Below are positions 6,601-14,541 of a stretch of DNA of 14,843 bases, one piece after another (within the stretch, counting starts at the first letter, position 1; every line of letters begins with the position of its first letter). The stretch lies in contig JBQNCA010000033.1 in assembly GCA_052169645.1 (NCBI GenBank), positions 1 through 14,843 on the forward strand, in the 5' to 3' direction. The position numbers and the translations under genes were made by a program. The notes below the pieces were generated by a model, which saw only the letters and a list, made by a program, of their open reading frames with translations, was not told the DNA's origin and searched no databases. The DNA is from JAIKWW01 sp052169645. Lineage in GTDB: Bacteria; Bacillota; Clostridia; Peptostreptococcales; Anaerovoracaceae.

Positions 6601-7413
6601 CTAATTTTCAAACACATTCAAAGCTGTCATGCTGACATATTTCTTACCTTTAAAGCTGTACTCAACTGTTATGACACAATCATACCAATCCAAATCTTCA
6701 CTATTGTACATCACGGTGTCCGGCTCAAACTTCAAGGTCAATCTTCCGTTGTCATAGGTATATTCCAAGTTTTCGGTACTTTTTTTCTCTGTTACTACAT
6801 TTCTAAATTCAGTCTTAACGCTTTTTATATTAGGAGCTATATTTTTATAATAAAGATCTTGAAAATGTAAATCTACGGACGGTGAAGCATCTGTAAAAAT
6901 CGCAGGAATATCCCCCTCAACCCTGCCCTTTACCTTAGCTTCGTTCTTCATCAATTTCTCCGGCAAAGTTTTATTATCCCTAAAAAAAGTCACCGTTATA
7001 GCTGCTGACGGTGTTGAATCGGGAGTGTCGACAAACATTCTGATATCAGCATCGGTAGTTATCCTCTCTGCATCAGGAGTAGCATCAAATGCATGAATAA
7101 ATGTATGTATCACCAATGCAAGCAGTAAAAACGGAATTAAAATTATTCCCGCCAATATTATTCGTTTTCTGCGATCAGCCTTTCTGCGAGTTTCATCTAT
7201 CTTATCTATAAGCTCCATATCATCCTTGATGAGTTCATCAAATGAAACATCAAATTCATTACTTATATTTTTTAATGATTGCAGATCAGGATAATTTTTA
7301 TTATTTTCCCAATTCGATACAGTCTGTCGTGTTACATGAAATTTTTCTGCAAATTCCGCCTGACTCATATTGCAATCATTTCTAAGCTTTTGAATTTTAT
7401 TGCCTATATTCAT
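6601..7413 (-). CDS. Membrane-anchored XRE-family regulator
   Basis: 270 residues. Residues 4-60 are a standard Cro/CI-type helix-turn-helix (MSQAEFAEKFHVTRQTVSNW), ending in the usual SFDELI. A charged linker (RRKADRRKR) leads into one transmembrane helix at about 84-107. Residues 110-270 are predicted to be outside the membrane and have a beta-rich look; no named domain was recognised there. The layout (cytoplasmic DNA-binding domain, one helix, extracytoplasmic sensor) suggests a one-component signal sensor. Start ATG 7413 has GGAGG five to six bases upstream. It diverges from the AGCS symporter across 501 bases, so that transporter is a possible but unproven target. The function of the outer domain is unknown. 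Confidence 0.85.
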   Translation of the reverse strand: MNIGNKIQKLRNDCNMSQAEFAEKFHVTRQTVSNWENNKNYPDLQSLKNISNEFDVSFDELIKDDMELIDKIDETRRKADRRKRIILAGIILIPFLLLALVIHTFIHAFDATPDAERITTDADIRMFVDTPDSTPSAAITVTFFRDNKTLPEKLMKNEAKVKGRVEGDIPAIFTDASPSVDLHFQDLYYKNIAPNIKSVKTEFRNVVTEKKSTENLEYTYDNGRLTLKFEPDTVMYNSEDLDWYDCVITVEYSFKGKKYVSMTALNVFEN

Positions 7414-7769
7414 TATTCCCTCCTAAAAATAACTTATTGATTTGAAATTATTATATTCCACGGATATAAAAAGATAAAGCAAGCGTTATTTTACATCTTA
7501 ATTTTCCAACAATATTTTCAATTTAGTATAGGGATACTTTTTAAATACGAAAATTAAAAAAACATATTACATTAAAGTAAAGAAGCATTATCATTCAGCA
7601 TAAATATTCTCTAAATTGCCGGGGAAAACATATTTTACTGTAAATAATATAAATTGCAAATAAAAACATTTCTCATTTTTATGTAATTCATATATGTTTA
7701 CTATTTAAATAATTAGTTTCACAAATTTATGCGCTTTCAAATAAAAATTATTTTTTGTATACAAAGCAG
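7414..7769. other. AT-rich spacer between divergent genes
   Basis: A very AT-rich stretch. On the minus strand a TATAAT-like box lies about 35-45 bases before the XRE gene with no convincing -35. No open reading frame, RNA gene or clear repeat is seen here. Confidence 0.5.
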
Positions 7770-7799
7770 TTGAATTTACGGTATGCATTTTGATATTAT
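7770..7799 (+). promoter_or_regulatory. Candidate promoter of the AGCS symporter gene
   Basis: TTGAAT (7770-7775), an 18-base spacer, then TATTAT (7794-7799), about 115 bases upstream of the gene. Transcription would begin near 7806 and include the folded leader at 7817-7868. Confidence 0.5.
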
Positions 7800-7816
7800 T
7801 AATAGGACAATTTCAC

Positions 7817-7868
7817 CACACAATTTGGATGGTCAAGTATTACCATATCTGACCGTTATTTTTGTGTG
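7817..7868 (+). promoter_or_regulatory. Nested hairpin in the symporter 5' leader
   Basis: The outer arms CACACAA (7817-7823) and TTGTGTG (7862-7868) are perfect complements. Inside, GATGGTCA (7828-7835) pairs with TGACCGTT (7850-7857), including two G-U pairs, around a 14-base loop. No T-run follows. It may stabilise the transcript or be a small regulatory element. It matches no riboswitch class I know. Confidence 0.4.
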
Positions 7869-7914
7869 CATTTTCAAGTTAAACTATTTCAAATTTTATT
7901 GAGGTGAAGAAAAA

Positions 7915-9333
7915 ATGTTAGATAAATTTCAAGAAATGCTCAGTACATTGGACTCTTATATGTACTATCCGATTCTCATCATTATACTGGCGCTCGGCGG
8001 TCTTTACTTTTCTTTTCGCACACGCTTCGTACAAATAAGATATTTTATAGAATCAATCAGAGTTCTTAGGGAAAAACCTTCAAAAGATTCCAATGTTTCA
8101 TCCTTTCAGGCACTCATGGTATCCACCGCTTCCCGTGTAGGTACGGGTAATATAATAGGAGTTTCCACAGCCGTATGCCTTGGAGGTCCGGGTGCTGTTT
8201 TCTGGATGTGGATACTCGCCATAATAGGCGGAGCTTCCGCATTTATAGAGAGTACTCTTGCTCAGATTTATAAAAAACGAAATCCCGACGGCACAAGCTA
8301 CGGCGGTCCTGCCTACTATATAGAACAGGCTATGAACAATCACTTCCTCGCAGGATTGTTCGCTGTATTCCTTATATCAACATATGCGTTCGGTTTCAAC
8401 ATGGTGTGTTCTTACAATCTTCAATCCACCTTCGCAGAATACAGTTTCTATAATGAAAATATTACACCGTGGATAATAGGCGGGCTCATGGCTGTCCTTG
8501 TGTGTATATGCATTTTGGGAGGCGGCAAAAGCATTGAAAGAGTATCAAGCATAATCGTTCCTTTCATGGGAATTTTCTACCTCGCCATAGCACTCATAGT
8601 AATATTTGTGAATTATAAGAATATTCCGGGAATGTTCGGCATCATATTTGCAGATGCTTTCGATTTCCGCTCTATCTCAAGCGGTATAGCAGGCTCCTGC
8701 TTAATTTACGGAATCAAGAGAGGTCTGTATTCAAATGAAGCCGGCGTAGGTTCGGCACCGAATGCCGCTGCAGCTGCGGATGTTTCTCATCCTGTAAAGC
8801 AAGGCTTGGTTCAGACTCTCTCCGTATATATCGATACTCTGATTCTCTGTACTGCTACAGCCTTCATGTGCATAGCATCAGGCGCTGAACGTACCGAAGC
8901 TGTTGCAGGTGCACCTTATGTACAGAATGCGGTATCATCGGTATTCGGCAGTATCGGTCCTATATTTATAACCGTAGCCATGATACTGTTTGCTTTCACT
9001 ACTCTTATAGGAAATCTGTACTACACTAATAACGCTCTGGCTTTCCTAAATAAAAAGAAGATGCCTTCAAAAACTTTTATGACTGTATACCGCATAATCT
9101 GTGTAATTGTAATATTCATAGGAGCGGGACTCTCCATGGAGGCAGCTTGGGCTTTAGCCGATATAACAATGGGACTTATGACACTGATAAATATTCCTTG
9201 CTGTATAATCCTCGGCGGAGTTGCATTCAAAGCATTGCGTGACTATGAAAGCCAGAAGAAGGAAAATATTAACCCTGTATTTAAAGCTAAAAAAATAGGT
9301 ATTGATTCAGAAAAATTGGACTTCTGGAAATAA
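7915..9333 (+). CDS. Sodium:alanine/glycine symporter (AGCS family)
   Basis: A 472-residue inner-membrane amino acid:cation symporter with about 10-11 hydrophobic segments. Family hallmarks are STASRVGTGNIIGVSTAVCL (70-89), GGPGAVFWMW (90-99) and the strongly conserved GIKRGLYSNEAGVGSAPNAA (266-285) followed by a histidine-proline turn. The length is typical of the family (450-490). It likely imports alanine, glycine or glutamine with Na+; the exact substrate cannot be told from the sequence. ATG 7915 is preceded by GAGGTG. It stands alone, reading into the convergent terminator shared with the nitrogenase-like operon. The C-terminal tail (about 445-472) is charged and cytoplasmic. Confidence 0.95.
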   Translation: MLDKFQEMLSTLDSYMYYPILIIILALGGLYFSFRTRFVQIRYFIESIRVLREKPSKDSNVSSFQALMVSTASRVGTGNIIGVSTAVCLGGPGAVFWMWILAIIGGASAFIESTLAQIYKKRNPDGTSYGGPAYYIEQAMNNHFLAGLFAVFLISTYAFGFNMVCSYNLQSTFAEYSFYNENITPWIIGGLMAVLVCICILGGGKSIERVSSIIVPFMGIFYLAIALIVIFVNYKNIPGMFGIIFADAFDFRSISSGIAGSCLIYGIKRGLYSNEAGVGSAPNAAAAADVSHPVKQGLVQTLSVYIDTLILCTATAFMCIASGAERTEAVAGAPYVQNAVSSVFGSIGPIFITVAMILFAFTTLIGNLYYTNNALAFLNKKKMPSKTFMTVYRIICVIVIFIGAGLSMEAAWALADITMGLMTLINIPCCIILGGVAFKALRDYESQKKENINPVFKAKKIGIDSEKLDFWK

Positions 9334-9396
9334 AATTAATAATGCGGTATAAAGTCAAATTACCGGGCAAATTCCTCGACTGTCCGTCGGACAGCT

Positions 9397-9491
9397 AAAA
9401 AAATGAGAGATATCCTTAGAGTGCTCTCTTAAAGTCGGATATTTCAATTCCGACTTTAAGAGAGCATATACGGAAAGTCTCTCATTTTTTT
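9397..9491. terminator. Large nested bidirectional terminator
   Basis: Two perfect inverted repeats, one inside the other. The outer arms of 14 bases run AAAAAAATGAGAGA (9397-9410) and TCTCTCATTTTTTT (9478-9491). The inner 17-base arms are GCTCTCTTAAAGTCGGA (9423-9439) and TCCGACTTTAAGAGAGC (9449-9465), with a nine-base loop. Seven A residues on the left and seven T residues on the right make it a terminator for both the symporter (plus) and the K-like gene (minus, whose stop is at 9493-9495). A separate small dyad, CTGTCCGTCGGACAG, lies at 9380-9394. Confidence 0.85.
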
Positions 9492-9492
9492 A

Positions 9493-10791
9493 TCAGATTA
9501 CAGCCTTTATATGTTTCAGTATAATTTCAAAGTTTTTTACCGGATCCGGTATCTCCGCCCTGTATATCCTTCCTGAAAAAGCTTCATGCGGATAGGATAT
9601 GAATTTTGAATTTTCAGGGCAGATAAATCTGTATAAGGGATCCGCCACAACTGCAACAGCATCTTGCAACATTGGGATGATTTCAGTTTCATCCTCAGCT
9701 CTGAAATCACAATTTCTGAGCAAGGCTTCTTCAGTATCAAGAGGCGAAATTACCGAAGTTCTTATACTAAGCTCTGCTTCGCAAGCAGCCGCCATCGATG
9801 CATTTATAATCTGCTCGCCTATGAAAACGATCAGCGGCTGCTCTCGCACATTACAAGCACTGTCTCGATTTTCAATCTCGTATCCCGACTGATTTTTTAC
9901 GTCAAATAATGGTTCCGACAGCGCTTTTCGCACCTCGGAAGCACTGCCTCGATCATTGCACTCATACACCGTACGATTTTGTCCGTCCGATGCCGATTCC
10001 GACAGCGCTTTCCGAACACCGCTTCGGCAGATTTCTCCGACAGGAAGCCCTATAACATACGGTATGCCGAAGCGGTCATACAAAATGCGGGCGGCTTGCA
10101 ATCCGGATGATGAAACTACGAGGTTCACCTCAGCAAGAGCCGCCCGCTTCAAATCCTCCAAGCAGCTGCCCATAGCCCAGCTGCTGATTACCTCCATGCC
10201 GTTTTCCGACAGAAAACGCCTTATCGATAAATCGGTACCGTTTATGGAAAAGTCCAAAGGCGTAAGTCCCATTATATTTACGGCAAGTTTCCGCTCTCCG
10301 CTTTCTTTAATCAGAGCTTTTTCAAGCACTTTTATTTTTTCCGGTTTTTCGACAAATCTATCCGCTATGGCAGCCAAAGCAAGCCCCGCACCGTGAAAAT
10401 AACAATGCATACTGTTGGTATTTATACCGAAACACGGTATTCCCGTATCCCTTTCTATGATTCGGGCTATCGCCTTAAAATCCGTTCCGGTCATCATCGG
10501 TATGGGAGTTCCCGCAATTGCTATGAATAAGGGCGAAAGCTCCGCAGCAGCTTCCTTAATATCATTTATAAGCTTATGGTCATCTCCTATAACGACATCC
10601 ATTTCCGTCATTCCTGATATAAATACCATGCTGTCCATGTCATACCAACGAGGTTCATCATGTGTATTATATGTTGAATTGCAGCCTGAAGCATCATGCA
10701 TTACCGTCATTCCGCCAAGCTCAAACAGTGCCGATGCTACACCTGAAATATCAGCCGCATATATAGAAATTATACTCGCTACCTGTTTCAT
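9493..10791 (-). CDS. Nitrogenase component 1-like protein, K/N-type subunit
   Basis: 432 residues of the nitrogenase component-1 superfamily (NifDK/NifEN/BchNB/CfbD). The N-terminal MHDASGCNSTYN (31-42) corresponds to the HGPxGC cluster-cysteine motif, giving Cys37. Rossmann-like blocks follow (PLFIAIAGTPIPMMTGTDF, 87-105; LAVNIMGLTPLDFS, 169-182; EVNLVVSSSGLQAARIL, 221-237). Where NifK has a third cluster cysteine (the STC-x-GDD region), this protein has AGTPIPMMTGTD with no cysteine. Residues 259-314 are a 28-residue tandem repeat not expected in the family. Start ATG 10791 overlaps the upstream subunit's stop by four bases (ATGA), so the two are coupled and likely form a heterodimer. The substrate is unknown. 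Canonical NifK is longer (about 520). An upstream in-frame ATG at 10812 lies inside the neighbouring gene and is less likely. Confidence 0.8.
   Translation of the reverse strand: MKQVASIISIYAADISGVASALFELGGMTVMHDASGCNSTYNTHDEPRWYDMDSMVFISGMTEMDVVIGDDHKLINDIKEAAAELSPLFIAIAGTPIPMMTGTDFKAIARIIERDTGIPCFGINTNSMHCYFHGAGLALAAIADRFVEKPEKIKVLEKALIKESGERKLAVNIMGLTPLDFSINGTDLSIRRFLSENGMEVISSWAMGSCLEDLKRAALAEVNLVVSSSGLQAARILYDRFGIPYVIGLPVGEICRSGVRKALSESASDGQNRTVYECNDRGSASEVRKALSEPLFDVKNQSGYEIENRDSACNVREQPLIVFIGEQIINASMAAACEAELSIRTSVISPLDTEEALLRNCDFRAEDETEIIPMLQDAVAVVADPLYRFICPENSKFISYPHEAFSGRIYRAEIPDPVKNFEIILKHIKAVI
9850..10017 (-). repeat. 84-bp in-frame tandem repeat in the K-like gene
   Basis: Two diverged 84-base units (9934-10017 and 9850-9933) encode residues 259-286 and 287-314: VRKALSESASDGQNR... 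and VRKALSEPLFDVKNQ.... A partial third (VREQP) starts at 315. At DNA level, TTCCGACAGCGCTTT occurs at 9913 and again at 9997, exactly 84 bases apart, and the AAGCACTG.CTCGAT core is also repeated at 84. The units keep frame and lie in a linker between Rossmann-like subdomains. Confidence 0.85.
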
Positions 10792-12116
10792 GAGCAGACA
10801 CCGCACCCCCAACCTTTTATTTGAATAATATTTCTCGTCTCCTTTGGATGCATATAAGCATCTTCCAACATTTCAACCAGTCTGCATATTCCGTCAAATC
10901 CGTACATGCCGCCGCCCTCTATCATATTTACAAAATATTGAGTACCCGTAAAATATGCAGCCTTCTGACCTATTGCCACAGTTTTTCTGTCAGTAGAACG
11001 TTCAAGAAATCTCATCTTTACATTCACGGTGGCATATATATCTATATAAGGGCAATGCTCTCTGAGCCATTCAAAATCTTTTCGTTCTTCTCCATTGAAG
11101 CTGTCAAGATATATACGTTCCACCCTCATTCCATGCTCCGATAGCAGACGAGCAAGCCCCACAGGTCTCGGAGTAGCCGAATAATCTATGGCTATCGGTG
11201 TATCTCCGAAAAGCCCGGAAATTTTCCACAAAGCTGTTTCGCAGCTTTCTCTTTCATGCACATAATTCGGGACTTCTATATTCAGTTCTTCTGCAAGCTT
11301 TTTCATATTATCTTCTATCTCGTCATACCCGTAGCTGAGCGGCAAATACAAGCATTTCTGTCCCAGACGCTTTTCCATATCCTTTGCCGCTGCACGGGCG
11401 GGTGGAAAGGTTACTATATTCAGTTCTGCCGATGACATTTCCTGAAATTCATCATAGTTTTTGCATAAGGTCAAATCACTTACCTTGCAGTTTCCTAGCC
11501 TGAGCAACTTATGCAGCTCACTGCTTTCATCTATACTCAGATCATTCCCTACTATATTTACATGATGCTTTTCAAATGCTTTAGGCTTCAAAAGCTGAAA
11601 AATGGAAACTCTTGTTTCCTCATCGGGATTAAGCCCTCTCTTTCTCATAGTCGGATCCATATAACAACGGGCAAAATCTATATCCGGATATTTCTCACGC
11701 AACTGTCTGTAAACCGAAGCTAAGTCACATCCCATAAAATGATGTACGCACGATGTATATAGCAATATAGCGGGCGGACGTGAAGGGAGCCTTTCTATAA
11801 CATCGCTTACGCCATCTATGATAAGCTTCTCCATATCCCCTCTTATAAAATTGTTTTCTCTGACGGATATACTGGAAAATCTGTGTTCAGCCTTCATCTC
11901 AGCCGCCGTAAGCACAACTCCTCTAAGGCAGCCGGCTGCGCACACATAAATCTGATGCCCTCCCGGTACGAGCATTGCGGTATGAACGATATTCCATGCT
12001 CCTCTCGCCGGAGAGCCGTACTCCAAACCGGATTTGAAAGGTGCCGAAAAATTTACCTCGCAAATATTAACACGAGCACCCCTGTCATCTTCTCTCCCGT
12101 TTATTCTCTTTAACAT
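10788..12116 (-). CDS. Nitrogenase component 1-like protein, D/E-type subunit
   Basis: 442 residues, first of the two component-1-like genes. Cysteines sit where this superfamily holds its cluster: Cys19 (VNICEVNF), Cys59 and Cys63 (IYVCAAGCLRG), and Cys123 with Cys130 (YTSCVHHFMGCD). The last pattern corresponds to the STC...GDD region of NifD/BchN. Later Rossmann-type blocks include TPIAIDYSATPRPVGLARLL (306-325). The protein ends in GWGCGVCS, an unusual terminal CxxC (438 and 441). No clear counterparts of the FeMo-cofactor ligands of NifD were recognised, so it is not a dinitrogenase; a reductase or cofactor scaffold of the BchN/CfbD/NifE kind is more likely. ATG 12116 follows a GGGA ribosome-binding site. 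It follows the TM1266-like gene after 42 bases and overlaps the K-like gene by four. Confidence 0.8.
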   Translation of the reverse strand: MLKRINGREDDRGARVNICEVNFSAPFKSGLEYGSPARGAWNIVHTAMLVPGGHQIYVCAAGCLRGVVLTAAEMKAEHRFSSISVRENNFIRGDMEKLIIDGVSDVIERLPSRPPAILLYTSCVHHFMGCDLASVYRQLREKYPDIDFARCYMDPTMRKRGLNPDEETRVSIFQLLKPKAFEKHHVNIVGNDLSIDESSELHKLLRLGNCKVSDLTLCKNYDEFQEMSSAELNIVTFPPARAAAKDMEKRLGQKCLYLPLSYGYDEIEDNMKKLAEELNIEVPNYVHERESCETALWKISGLFGDTPIAIDYSATPRPVGLARLLSEHGMRVERIYLDSFNGEERKDFEWLREHCPYIDIYATVNVKMRFLERSTDRKTVAIGQKAAYFTGTQYFVNMIEGGGMYGFDGICRLVEMLEDAYMHPKETRNIIQIKGWGCGVCS

Positions 12117-12158
12117 AAATTTTCCCTTTTTTCGTGACGGAAGTTTCTTCTTAAATTA

Positions 12159-12413
12159 TCAGCCGTTAAGCTGCTTTGAATATGAAGTCTTAGCACTCAC
12201 ATTCGGCAGACTGCCTATCTTTCCCGATATCGCACTGATAATGTTTTGAGGAGCATCTATCACAACGCTTATAATATTTATATTACGCTCTCTATACGGT
12301 AATCCCATACGACCTATTATATAAGATCCGTACTCATGCAGCACATCGTTAACCTTTGCAGCAGAGCATGGATCTTCTATTATAATTCCTATTAATGCCA
12401 CTCTGTTTTCCAT
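12159..12413 (-). CDS. TM1266-family (iron-only hydrogenase system) small regulator
   Basis: 84 residues with the pattern of the TM1266 family: MENRVALIGIIIEDPCSAAK, then VNDVLHEYGSYIIGRMGLPY, ISVVIDAP and a C-terminal GSLPNVSAKTSYSK. The fold is an ACT/NikR-like ferredoxin fold without its own DNA-binding domain. The family is annotated as a putative regulator of iron-only hydrogenase systems, and its biochemical role is unproven. Start ATG 12413 has GGGAG seven bases upstream; an earlier ATG at 12434 overlaps the hypE stop and is less likely. It starts about 15 bases after hypE and precedes the nitrogenase-like pair, so it is part of the same operon. It may sense a ligand and control maturation or the D-like/K-like enzyme. 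Confidence 0.85.
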   Translation of the reverse strand: MENRVALIGIIIEDPCSAAKVNDVLHEYGSYIIGRMGLPYRERNINIISVVIDAPQNIISAISGKIGSLPNVSAKTSYSKQLNG

Positions 12414-12427
12414 TAACTTGCTCCCTA

Positions 12428-13432
12428 TTAACATATGCGAGGCAACAGTTCTCCTCCGGGAGGAGGAAGCAAGGTTTCCGAGCCGATTTCGGTTTTCATT
12501 ATTACACGACCCGGCATATCCGATATAACCTCTCCTATAACAGCTGCGTCCTCTGAATACTTATCTTTTCTCAAAATTCCAACTATAGTTTCCGCTTCTT
12601 CCTGCGGTGCAAATATTACAAGTCTTCCCTCACAAGCCAAATAGAGAGGTTCCAATCCCAGCATTCCGCATACACCCTTTACGGCACCGTCAACGGGTAT
12701 ACTTTCCGCATCAAGTTTTATACCTACATTGCTCTGTTTCGCAATCTCATAAAGAACTGTACCTACTCCTCCTCTGGTCGCATCTCTTATGACATGTATA
12801 TTCTTTGTATATTCAAATATGCTCTTTACCGCATGCCACAGCGGAGCACAGTCGCTTGTAATGTCGGCATCTATCCCATATTCACCTCTTGCAAGTAAAA
12901 CGGTGCAGCCGTGTCTGCCTACATCACCCGTTACTATTACAGCATCTCCCGGTCTTGCATATGCGCCCGAAGTGTCTACTCCCGGAATAATCTCGCCTAT
13001 GCCTGTAGTTGTTATAAAAATATTATCTACTTGCCCCTTACCTGCAACCTTGGTATCACCTGCAACTATTTTAACCCCTGCTTCGGCTGCAGTCTTTTCC
13101 ATAGCCGCAGCGATTTCTTCAAGCTTTTCCATAGAAAAGCCTTCTTCTATTACAAATGCACAGGTCAGAAATTTAGGCTCCGCTCCCATGCATGCAAGAT
13201 CATTTACCGTTCCGCAAATACTCAGCTTTCCGATATTTCCTCCCGGAAATTCATACGGAGAAACTATAAATCCGTCAGTCGAAAACGCCAACTTACCCTT
13301 TTCCACCTCAAGAACAGCCGCATCATCGGCTGTCAGATGAGGATTTGAAAAGTGCTCCTTAAAAACCCTGTCTATAAGCTCCGATGTTTGTTTGCCGCCG
13401 GCTCCGTGAGCCAAGGTAATTATATTTTCCAT
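12428..13432 (-). CDS. hypE: Hydrogenase maturation protein HypE
   Basis: 334 residues of the PurM/AIR synthase-like ATP-dependent dehydratase. With HypF it converts the carbamoyl group on its C-terminal cysteine to a thiocyanate, the cyanide donor for the Fe(CN)2CO unit of [NiFe] hydrogenase. Sequence marks: HGAGGKQTSELI near the N-terminus, LTADDAAVL, FSTDGFIVSPYEFPGGNIGK, CGTVNDLACMGAEP, IVAGDTKV, and RDATRGGVGTVL. The essential C-terminal PRIC is intact (Cys334). Start ATG 13432 has a GGGG ribosome-binding site eight bases upstream; the open frame upstream to 13612 has no homology and overlaps hypD. It lies 47 bases after hypD and overlaps or abuts the TM1266-like gene. Confidence 0.97.
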   Translation of the reverse strand: MENIITLAHGAGGKQTSELIDRVFKEHFSNPHLTADDAAVLEVEKGKLAFSTDGFIVSPYEFPGGNIGKLSICGTVNDLACMGAEPKFLTCAFVIEEGFSMEKLEEIAAAMEKTAAEAGVKIVAGDTKVAGKGQVDNIFITTTGIGEIIPGVDTSGAYARPGDAVIVTGDVGRHGCTVLLARGEYGIDADITSDCAPLWHAVKSIFEYTKNIHVIRDATRGGVGTVLYEIAKQSNVGIKLDAESIPVDGAVKGVCGMLGLEPLYLACEGRLVIFAPQEEAETIVGILRKDKYSEDAAVIGEVISDMPGRVIMKTEIGSETLLPPPGGELLPRIC

Positions 13433-13479
13433 TGAAAATTCCCCTTTGTTAATAAAAATTCCATATATTGCTACTGCCG

Positions 13480-14541
13480 TCAGCTGTCGGACGGTAAATA
13501 CTGATACTGATAATATGCCGAACACGCACCTTCGTTTGAAACCATGCAGGCACCTATAGGATTTTGAGGTGTGCAAAGCTTCCCGAATACCTTGCATTGA
13601 TCGGGGGTACACTTACCCTGCAGTACATCTCCGCAGCGACATGCCGGATTGTTTCTTCCCTCTATCAATGGAAGTTCAAATTTCTTTCTCGCATCAAACT
13701 TCTCATATTTGCTCCGGAGTATAAGTCCCGATTCGGGAATTACACCGAGTCCTCTCCATTCGGAATCGCAGGGTTCCATGATTTCTTCCATCATCCTTTT
13801 ACCGGGTATACTTCCTTTGCTTGATACTACCCTCGGATAGCAGTTTTCAAAAAACGGTTTGCCTTCTTTCAGACGGGTAAGCGTAACAGCTATAGCTGTA
13901 AGCAGCTCGCTTGCCGTAAAGCCTGCCACTACACCGTAAATCCCTTCATTTACGAGCTTTTCACAAGCTTCCGTTCCTGTTATTGCATTTACATGACCCG
14001 GATATATGAAAGCATCCGCACTTCCCTTCAAAGCTCTGTACGCATTTGTCATCGTCTTATTTGCGGTAAGCAATGAAAAATTTAAAATTCCGGATTTTTC
14101 AGCTTTGTCCACCGCCATACATGCGGAAGGCGTGGTTGTTTCAAATCCGACTGCAAGGAAACATACCTCTTCCTCTGGATTATTTTCGGCATATTTCAAT
14201 GCATCCAATGCCGAATAAACTGTTTGTATCCGTGCTCCCTCAGTTCTTGCAGATGCCAAGCTGTGTTCCGAGCCCGGCACTCTGATAAGATCTCCGAATG
14301 TACACAGTGTTACATCCTTTTCCGAAGCAAGCATAAGTGCTTCATCTATAAAGCCGACCGGTGTTACACATACAGGACATCCCGGCCCTGAAATCAAATT
14401 TACATTTGACGGAAGAATATTTCTTATTCCCAACCTGAAAATTTCATGAGTATGTGTTCCGCACACTTCCATTATTCTTACTTCGGCTCCGTCATAATTT
14501 TCAATGATATTTCTCGCTTCAAGCATGCTGCCGTTGCTCAT
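13480..14541 (-). CDS. hypD: Hydrogenase maturation protein HypD
   Basis: 353 residues, full length. HypD is the Fe-S scaffold on which, together with HypC, the Fe(CN)2CO group is assembled in the cytosol. Visible motifs: MEVCGTHTHEI (Cys27), SGPGCPVCVTP (Cys55 and Cys58), VGFETTTPS (131-139), and the C-terminal 4Fe-4S region NPACRCGDVLQGKC with further cysteines to about residue 340. All conserved motif cysteines appear present. Start ATG 14541 overlaps the hypC stop by four bases (ATGA), as is common for this partner pair. It is followed by hypE after 47 bases. Confidence 0.97.
   Translation of the reverse strand: MSNGSMLEARNIIENYDGAEVRIMEVCGTHTHEIFRLGIRNILPSNVNLISGPGCPVCVTPVGFIDEALMLASEKDVTLCTFGDLIRVPGSEHSLASARTEGARIQTVYSALDALKYAENNPEEEVCFLAVGFETTTPSACMAVDKAEKSGILNFSLLTANKTMTNAYRALKGSADAFIYPGHVNAITGTEACEKLVNEGIYGVVAGFTASELLTAIAVTLTRLKEGKPFFENCYPRVVSSKGSIPGKRMMEEIMEPCDSEWRGLGVIPESGLILRSKYEKFDARKKFELPLIEGRNNPACRCGDVLQGKCTPDQCKVFGKLCTPQNPIGACMVSNEGACSAYYQYQYLPSDS

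Noticed and set aside
9380..9394. Similarity of CTGTCCGTCGGACAG to CCGTCCGACAGCT at the end of hypD, as a possible dispersed repeat
   Set aside because: Match is short with a mismatch, and one copy is explained by coding sequence; likely chance.
9850..10017. A CRISPR array
   Set aside because: The repeats are 84-base coding units in frame, without spacers.
9956..10828. Two long plus-strand open frames opposite the K-like gene
   Set aside because: Low-complexity shadow translations without start signals; the minus-strand gene has clear family motifs and a coupled start.
9493..12116. A true nitrogenase (NifDK)
   Set aside because: Subunits are short, FeMo-cofactor ligands were not recognised, one subunit lacks a cluster cysteine, and there are no nifH/B/E/N genes beside them.
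12789..13340. A 183-codon open frame on the plus strand opposite hypE
   Set aside because: It is a mirror of the strongly supported hypE; composition is serine/proline-rich shadow sequence and there is no ribosome-binding site.
13433..13612. A longer form of HypE starting at 13612
   Set aside because: The additional 60 residues match nothing in HypE and overlap the end of hypD; ATG 13432 has a fitting ribosome-binding site and the canonical N-terminus.
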